Assembly (NCBI GenBank): GCA_017472905.1
Contig: JAFUNW010000310.1
Span: 1-10,630, forward strand
DNA: 10,630 bases
DNA from: Bacteroidaceae bacterium
GTDB lineage: Bacteria; Bacteroidota; Bacteroidia; Bacteroidales; Bacteroidaceae
Direction of reading: 5' to 3'
Shown: positions 6,414 through 10,630 of the stretch, piece by piece
Numbering within the stretch: position 1 is the first letter of the stretch
Layout of the letters: every line of letters begins with the position of its first letter
Made by a program: the position numbers and the translations under genes
The notes under the pieces: generated by a model
The model's input: the letters and a program-made list of their open reading frames with translations, nothing else
Databases searched by the model: none
Told to the model about the DNA's origin: nothing

Positions 6414-6491
6414 TGTGCCTACCTCATCTCGGAACTGAGTCTACCTCATCCCGGAACTGTGCCTACCTTATCCCGGACCTGTGTCTATGCC
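6414..6491. repeat. 22-bp tandem repeat, about 3.5 copies
   Basis: Units at 6414-6435, 6436-6457 and 6458-6479, with a partial fourth at 6480-6491. The consensus is close to TGTGCCTACCTCATC followed by CCGGAAC. Units differ at one to four positions each. The array lies between the terminator of the beta-barrel gene and the promoter region of the cardiolipin synthase gene and encodes no supported protein. The rest of 6351-6630 holds the terminator, a -7 box and a leader hairpin. Confidence 0.85.
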
Positions 6492-6541
6492 TTGCTCGTT
6501 AATCGTTGTTAATTGTTGCGGGAAAATCGGATAGCAATGCG

Positions 6542-6549
6542 TATATTTG
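6542..6549 (+). promoter_or_regulatory. Candidate -7 promoter box for the cardiolipin synthase gene
   Basis: TATATTTG, an exact TAnnTTTG match. The nearest upstream TTG (6516-6518) is 23 bases away, slightly longer than the usual 19-21, so the -33 element is uncertain. Transcription would begin near 6556, giving a leader of about 75 bases that contains the hairpin at 6592-6615. Confidence 0.55.
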
Positions 6550-6591
6550 CTTTTACTTCTTGTTGTAAGCAATGAATAAAGTTTCGAATTC

Positions 6592-6615
6592 CGAACAAGG
6601 CATAAATCTTGTTCG
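6592..6615 (+). promoter_or_regulatory. Leader stem-loop upstream of cardiolipin synthase gene
   Basis: CGAACAAG (6592-6599) pairs perfectly with CTTGTTCG (6608-6615) around an 8-base loop GCATAAAT. It ends 15 bases before the first ATG of the gene, so in the transcript it would lie close to the ribosome landing zone. It could tune translation or mRNA stability, or bind a protein as DNA palindrome; no T-run suggests a terminator. Confidence 0.5.
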
Positions 6616-6630
6616 TTTCTACGGAAATTA

Positions 6631-8061
6631 ATGATGCTTGATTGGAGCAATATATGGAGTGCGGCCGTCAACGTATTGTATTTGATGCTGATTTTGGGTA
6701 CGGCTATCGTGATAGTTTTGGATAATCGCAATCCGGTGAAAACTATCGCGTGGATATTGGTGCTTACGTTTCTGCCTGTTGTCGGTTTGCTTTTCTATTT
6801 CTTTTTCGGTCAGAATGTTCGTAAGGAACGGTTGATAAGCAAACGAAGCTATTGGCAGATTGCTCGCAAGCCGCTTCGAGGCTATTGGCGCAAACCTCCG
6901 GGCGATTTGCCCAAAGAATATCTTACGTTGGTCAATCTGTTTCGCCGCATGAACCGCTCCATGCCTTTTGGCGGAAATAGGGTGGAAGTGTATGCCGATG
7001 GGCAGTCGTTATTGCAAGAAATGCTACGTGCCATCTATCAGGCTCAACACCATATTCATTTGGAGTATTATATTTTCGAGAACGATGCCGTAGGCCGTTT
7101 GATTCGGGATGCTCTCATTGATAAAGCCCGCGCGGGTATTCGGGTAAGGGTGTTGTATGATGATGTCGGGTGTTGGCGTGTGCCGGATAGCTTTTTCCGT
7201 TGTTTGCGTGAGGGAGGAGTTGAAGTCTATCCTTTTTTGAAAGTTTATTTTCCGGTACTTTCTAATCGAATGAACTATCGCAACCATCGAAAGATATTGG
7301 TGGTGGACGGACGGGTGGGTTTCGTAGGTGGAATGAATTTGGCAGAACGTTACATGCGGGGTGTGTCGTGGGGAATTTGGCGCGATACGGCTTGTATGAT
7401 TCACGGGGCAGCCACTCAAGGATTACAGACGGTCTTTTTGATGGATTGGTGTTTCGTCACGCGTGAAATGATTAGCGATGCAGCCTATTTCCCTACACAG
7501 GACGCTCAAGGAAATACGCCGATACAGATTGTTTCCTCTAAACCGGTAGGTCGTTGGCGCGATATTATGCAGGGATTTTTGTGGGCCATTTGCAATGCCA
7601 AACGATATGTCTATATACAGACCCCTTATTTCTTGCCGACCGAACAGATACTCACAGCTTTGCAGACGGCGGCTTTGTCGGGAGTGGATGTTCGCATCAT
7701 GCTACCTTGGCGAGCCGATAGTCGCATGGTACAGATGTGTTCCCGTTCTTTTCTACGCGATGTCATGGAGGCCGGTGTGAAAGTTTATTTCTATCATCGC
7801 GGTTTCTTGCATTCCAAATTGTTGGTGGTGGATGATTTCCTCTCTTCCATCGGTTCTACCAATTGGGATTTTCGCAGTTTGGAGCATAATTTCGAAGTGA
7901 ATGCATTCATGTATGAAGCAGATACGGCCCGACAGTTACGTAAATTGTTTGAGTCCGACCTGCAATATTGCACTCATCTCTCTTCCCAGCGTTGGGCACG
8001 CCGCTCTTTCTGGCGCAAGGTTGAAGAGTCTGTCTTGCGGATATTGGCTCCTTTATTATAG
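6631..8061 (+). CDS. cls: Cardiolipin synthase-like phospholipase D family protein
   Basis: A 476-residue membrane protein of the bacterial cardiolipin synthase (ClsA-like) family, which joins two phosphatidylglycerols into cardiolipin and glycerol at the inner membrane. Two N-terminal membrane helices are seen at about 8-31 and 37-60, followed by a basic linker. Two phospholipase D motifs are complete: His219-Lys221-Asp226 in HRKILVVDGRVGFVGGMN, and His394-Lys396-Asp401 in HSKLLVVDDFLSSIGSTN. Length and two-helix layout match the family. Two adjacent ATG codons (6631, 6634) could both start translation. The gene stands alone, with its own candidate promoter and a leader hairpin. Its stop lies 6 bases from the mlaF stop on the opposite strand. 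Substrate choice within the phospholipase D synthase group cannot be read from the sequence. Confidence 0.93.
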   Translation: MMLDWSNIWSAAVNVLYLMLILGTAIVIVLDNRNPVKTIAWILVLTFLPVVGLLFYFFFGQNVRKERLISKRSYWQIARKPLRGYWRKPPGDLPKEYLTLVNLFRRMNRSMPFGGNRVEVYADGQSLLQEMLRAIYQAQHHIHLEYYIFENDAVGRLIRDALIDKARAGIRVRVLYDDVGCWRVPDSFFRCLREGGVEVYPFLKVYFPVLSNRMNYRNHRKILVVDGRVGFVGGMNLAERYMRGVSWGIWRDTACMIHGAATQGLQTVFLMDWCFVTREMISDAAYFPTQDAQGNTPIQIVSSKPVGRWRDIMQGFLWAICNAKRYVYIQTPYFLPTEQILTALQTAALSGVDVRIMLPWRADSRMVQMCSRSFLRDVMEAGVKVYFYHRGFLHSKLLVVDDFLSSIGSTNWDFRSLEHNFEVNAFMYEADTARQLRKLFESDLQYCTHLSSQRWARRSFWRKVEESVLRILAPLL

Positions 8062-8067
8062 GGGAGT

Positions 8068-8838
8068 TTATTTCTTTGGCGCATTGTTTTCTGCGACTTT
8101 GACTTTCTTCAGAAGGTCTGACGCAAAGATAAAATCGTTTAGCCGTTCGTTGGTTGACGTGAAAATATCCGCTTTGGTGCCTTCCCACTCTTTGCAGCCC
8201 TCAAATATGAAGTCTATTTTATCTCCGATGCCCATAACGGAATTCATGTCGTGCGTATTAATAATGGTGGTCATGTTGTATTCTTCGGTAATGCTGTGAA
8301 TCAACGCATCGATGACCAGCGAAGTCTTGGGGTCTAGTCCGGAGTTTGGCTCATCGCAAAAAAGGTAGCGCGGGTTTAGGGCAATGGCTCTGGCAATGGC
8401 AACTCGTTTTTGCATGCCGCCGCTGATTTCTCCGGGATATTTGCTTTGAGCTTCAATCAGATTCACCCGGTCAAGACAGAATTGGGCACGTTTCACCCGA
8501 TCGCGGTAAGTGTCGTCAGAAAACATGTCGAGTGGAAACATGACATTTTCAAGAACACTCATGGAGTCGAATAAAGCAGCACTTTGGAATATCATCCCGA
8601 TTTCTCGGCGCAGGGCTTTTTTCTCACGTTTCTTCATGCATAGCAAATCACGTCCGTCATATAAGATTTGGCCCTCTTCGGGAGTCAGCAAACCAACGAT
8701 ACATTTCATTAATACGGTCTTTCCGGAACCGCTTTGCCCGATAATGAGGTTGGTCTTTCCGTTCTCGAAAGAGATGTTGATGTCTTTTAAAACTTGTTTG
8801 TCTTCAAAAGATTTATAAATGGAGTTGATTTGTATCAT
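8068..8838 (-). CDS. mlaF: Lipid-transport ABC ATP-binding protein, MlaF-like
   Basis: A 256-residue ABC ATPase, cytoplasmic partner of the MlaE-like permease upstream. Motifs are complete: Walker A GQSGSGKT (34-41), Q-loop Gln85 in IFQSAALFDSMSVLENV, signature ISGGMQKR (138-145), Walker B LFCDEP (Asp162, Glu163) with SGLDP, and switch His196 in NTHDM. The SAALFDSMSVLENV and ISGGMQKRVAIARA stretches are characteristic of the MlaF/MkL group of MCE-associated ATPases rather than of sugar or drug exporters. Its ATG overlaps the stop of mlaE (ATGA at 8838-8835), so the two are translationally coupled. In the Mla system this ATPase powers phospholipid movement between inner and outer membranes. 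A lysine-rich C-terminal tail (KKVKVAENNAPKK) is present. Direction of transport is not decided by sequence. Confidence 0.93.
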   Translation of the reverse strand: MIQINSIYKSFEDKQVLKDINISFENGKTNLIIGQSGSGKTVLMKCIVGLLTPEEGQILYDGRDLLCMKKREKKALRREIGMIFQSAALFDSMSVLENVMFPLDMFSDDTYRDRVKRAQFCLDRVNLIEAQSKYPGEISGGMQKRVAIARAIALNPRYLFCDEPNSGLDPKTSLVIDALIHSITEEYNMTTIINTHDMNSVMGIGDKIDFIFEGCKEWEGTKADIFTSTNERLNDFIFASDLLKKVKVAENNAPKK

Positions 8839-9584
8839 TTGGTGAGAAGTTGGGTTAAAATTAGGTCGGAAAATAAAATGAGGATACTGCTGTGTACCAC
8901 CGCATTGGTGCTGGCTTTTCCAACTTCAATGGAACCGCCTTCTACGCTGTATCCATAGAAAGAAGAGACGCTGGAAATAATGAATGCAAAAAAGAGCGAT
9001 TTGATGATGCCACACCAAACGAACCATTCCGTAAACTCATATTGCAGTCCGTAAGTCAGGTCTTCAGCCTTGATGACACCTCCGAGCCAGGCTGTGGCGT
9101 ATGCTCCGATGATGCCGGCGGCAATGCTGAATGTCACCAGGAACGGAATCATGGTGACCAATGCCGTAATTTTGGGTAAAATAAGGAAACTGGCAGAATT
9201 GACTCCCATGATTTCCAAGGCGTCTATCTGTTGGGTTACCCGCATGGTTCCCAGCTCGGAAGCAATATTGGAACCTACTTTCCCGGCTAAAATCAAACAC
9301 ATGATGGAGGAAGAGAATTCAAGAAGCATGATTTCGCGAGTCGTATATCCCGTTACAAAGCGGGGCATCCAAGGCGATTGGATGTTCAATTTGATTTGAA
9401 TACAAATGACTGCCCCGATGAAAAAAGAAATCAAGAGGACAATACCTATGGAGTCTACTCCGAGTTGAGAGAGCTCTTTGACGTATTGCTTGAAGAAATT
9501 TCTCATCCGTTCCGGACGGGCAAATGTCTTTCCCATTAAAACAAGGTAGCTGCCAAATGTGTTGAGCGATTTTTTGAATAACAT
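8835..9584 (-). CDS. mlaE: MlaE/YrbE-type lipid-transport permease
   Basis: A 249-residue inner membrane protein of the MlaE (DUF140) family, the permease of MCE-type lipid ABC transporters. About five or six hydrophobic segments are seen, beginning with an N-terminal amphipathic part and IGIVLLISFFIGAVICIQI. The family signature is clear: LAGKVGSNIASELGTMRV followed by TQQIDALEIMGVN (residues 99-129). A C-terminal FYGYSVEGGSIEVGKAST then NAVVHSS is also typical. It is first in a two-gene operon with mlaF. No MlaD-like MCE substrate-binding gene or MlaC/MlaB gene lies nearby; the operon ends with mlaF. The MCE partner must be encoded elsewhere. A TACCTTTG -7 box 26 bases upstream and a purine-rich AAAGAAGA before the ATG support the start. 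Confidence 0.93.
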   Translation of the reverse strand: MLFKKSLNTFGSYLVLMGKTFARPERMRNFFKQYVKELSQLGVDSIGIVLLISFFIGAVICIQIKLNIQSPWMPRFVTGYTTREIMLLEFSSSIMCLILAGKVGSNIASELGTMRVTQQIDALEIMGVNSASFLILPKITALVTMIPFLVTFSIAAGIIGAYATAWLGGVIKAEDLTYGLQYEFTEWFVWCGIIKSLFFAFIISSVSSFYGYSVEGGSIEVGKASTNAVVHSSILILFSDLILTQLLTK

Positions 9585-9609
9585 TGTCTTCTTTTTTTGT
9601 TAATTTCTG

Positions 9610-9617
9610 CAAAGGTA
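9610..9617 (-). promoter_or_regulatory. Candidate -7 box for the mlaE-mlaF operon
   Basis: The minus strand reads TACCTTTG, matching TAnnTTTG, 26 bases before the mlaE ATG; the transcript would have a short leader of about 20 bases. No good -33 TTTG is present at standard spacing. The divergent lptB promoter box lies 66 bases away. Confidence 0.5.
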
Positions 9618-9683
9618 ACTCTTTTAACCCGTAAATAAGAGCTTTTTATTTTTATAATAACCTTTTTTAATTGAGAAAATTCG

Positions 9684-9691
9684 TACTTTTG
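9684..9691 (+). promoter_or_regulatory. Candidate -7 box for lptB
   Basis: TACTTTTG matches TAnnTTTG. Transcription would start near 9697, only about 12 bases before the ATG at 9709 but about 90 bases before the alternative ATG at 9787. The -33 region is a T-run (9663-9668) rather than a clear TTTG. Confidence 0.5.
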
Positions 9692-9708
9692 TCCCCAAAA
9701 TCAGATTT

Positions 9709-10539
9709 ATGGCCGAAAGAAACTGCACAGAAGAAATATTGAACAGCGATGCTACTTTGACAAATGAAAAAGGTACGGAAGAACGGATGGTACTCCGTAC
9801 GGAAAACCTGGTGAAGAAATATGGCAAACGTACGGTTGTGAACCATGTTTCTATCAATGTACGTCAAGGTGAAATTGTTGGTTTGTTGGGACCTAATGGA
9901 GCCGGAAAGACAACTTCGTTTTATATGACCACCGGTTTGATTGTTCCCAATGAAGGACATATTTACCTCAATGATTTGGACATTACCAAGTATCCCGTCT
10001 ACAAAAGAGCACAAAACGGTATTGGATATTTGGCGCAGGAGGCTTCCGTTTTCCGAAAGATGAGTGTCGAAGACAATATTGCATCCGTGTTGGAAATGAC
10101 TCCGACCACTCGCGAATATCAAAAAGAGAAATTGGAAAGCCTGCTTTCCGAGTTTCGTTTGCAAAAGGTACGCAAGAACTTGGGAGACCAACTCTCAGGT
10201 GGTGAGAGACGGCGTACGGAAATCGCTCGTTGCTTGGCTATCAATCCGAAATTCATAATGCTTGACGAACCGTTTGCGGGAGTAGACCCCATTGCCGTAG
10301 AGGATATTCAACACATCGTTTGGAAACTGAAAGACAAGAATATAGGCATTCTTATTACTGACCACAACGTGCAAGAAACCCTGAGCATTACCGATAGGGC
10401 CTATCTGCTCTTTGAAGGAAAAATACTTTTTCAAGGAGTGCCGGAAGAATTGGCCGAGAACGAAGTTGTTCGTGAGAAATATTTGAGTAAAAGCTTCGTC
10501 CTTCGCAGAAAAGAGTTTCAGATTGACAACAAAATATAG
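9709..10539 (+). CDS. lptB: LPS export ABC transporter ATP-binding protein LptB
   Basis: A 276-residue ABC ATPase of the LptB type, which with LptF and LptG extracts lipopolysaccharide from the inner membrane for delivery to the cell surface. Motifs are complete: Walker A GPNGAGKT (61-68), Q-loop Gln110 in GYLAQEASVFRKMSVEDNI (a hallmark of LptB), signature LSGGERRR (162-169), Walker B FIMLDEPFAGVDP (Asp186, Glu187), and switch His219 in ITDHNVQET. The conserved core begins at about residue 28 (VLRTENLVKKYGKR), so the first 26 residues are an acidic extension compared with the usual family length of about 240. An in-frame ATG at 9787, preceded by GGAAGAACGG, may be the real start; I keep 9709 as the longer option. 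It is divergent from mlaE, another lipid-transport gene. No lptA, lptC or permease gene follows in the window. Confidence 0.94.
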   Translation: MAERNCTEEILNSDATLTNEKGTEERMVLRTENLVKKYGKRTVVNHVSINVRQGEIVGLLGPNGAGKTTSFYMTTGLIVPNEGHIYLNDLDITKYPVYKRAQNGIGYLAQEASVFRKMSVEDNIASVLEMTPTTREYQKEKLESLLSEFRLQKVRKNLGDQLSGGERRRTEIARCLAINPKFIMLDEPFAGVDPIAVEDIQHIVWKLKDKNIGILITDHNVQETLSITDRAYLLFEGKILFQGVPEELAENEVVREKYLSKSFVLRRKEFQIDNKI

Positions 10540-10559
10540 GATAAGAGAAAAAAAGGAGC

Positions 10560-10608
10560 CTAAAACACCTCTTATAGTCACTAAAAGTACTTGTTTTAGA
10601 GTTTTTTT
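10560..10608 (+). terminator. Possible terminator after lptB
   Basis: CTAAAA (10581-10586) pairs with TTTTAG (10594-10599) around a 7-base loop, and the upstream CTAAAACA (10560-10567) could pair alternatively with TGTTTTAG (10592-10599). AGTTTTTTT follows. The stem is AT-only apart from one pair, so it is weak, but position and T-run fit. Nothing else is supported between 10540 and the window end. Confidence 0.45.
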
Positions 10609-10630
10609 GCTTGCGAAGTTTGCTAATTGA

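Noticed and set aside
6414..6491. CRISPR array
   Set aside because: The units are contiguous with no spacers and there are no cas genes.
8040..8085. Possible bidirectional terminator between the convergent cls and mlaF genes
   Set aside because: Only a 4-bp stem (CTCC/GGAG) is seen near the 6-base gap, too weak to call.

Overview
The window reads as a chromosomal segment of a Bacteroidota bacterium, most likely an intestinal Bacteroidales (Bacteroides/Phocaeicola/Prevotella type). Supporting signs are promoter -7 boxes of the TAnnTTTG form upstream of several genes, weak Shine-Dalgarno sites, an OMP_b-brl_3-type outer membrane protein with a carboxypeptidase-regulatory-like domain, and DUF3791/DUF3990 genes, which I associate with gut Bacteroidales. 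I cannot name the species.

Positions 1-2010 form an accessory region holding two small toxin-antitoxin-like modules in head-to-head orientation. On the minus strand, a DUF3791 protein, a DUF3990 protein (ADP-ribosyltransferase-like N-terminus) and a third small protein cut by the window edge are joined by two ATGA stop/start overlaps. A good Bacteroides-type promoter precedes them. On the plus strand, an MNT-type nucleotidyltransferase (GSRARG...SDWD) overlaps by ATGA with a HEPN/UPF0332 gene that carries a one-base frameshift near position 1584. The MNT/HEPN pair is bracketed by two direct-repeat copies of about 70 bp (1069-1137 and 1940-2009). Each copy forms the right side of a hairpin element, and the upstream copy supplies the -33 box of the MNT promoter.

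Positions 2027-6412 hold housekeeping and envelope genes. aroB (3-dehydroquinate synthase, minus strand) ends in a clear hairpin/T-run terminator. A large outer membrane beta-barrel protein (plus strand) has two glycine/arginine-rich patches and also ends in a good terminator. A 22-bp tandem repeat (6414-6491) follows.

Positions 6542-10630 hold an envelope lipid group. It contains a cardiolipin-synthase-like phospholipase-D enzyme with a hairpin in its leader, an mlaE-mlaF lipid-transport ABC operon on the minus strand that converges on it with a 6-base gap, and lptB, the ATPase of LPS export, diverging from mlaE. These genes fit phospholipid synthesis and lipid/LPS traffic to the outer membrane, but no MCE (MlaD-like) gene or Lpt permease is present in the window.
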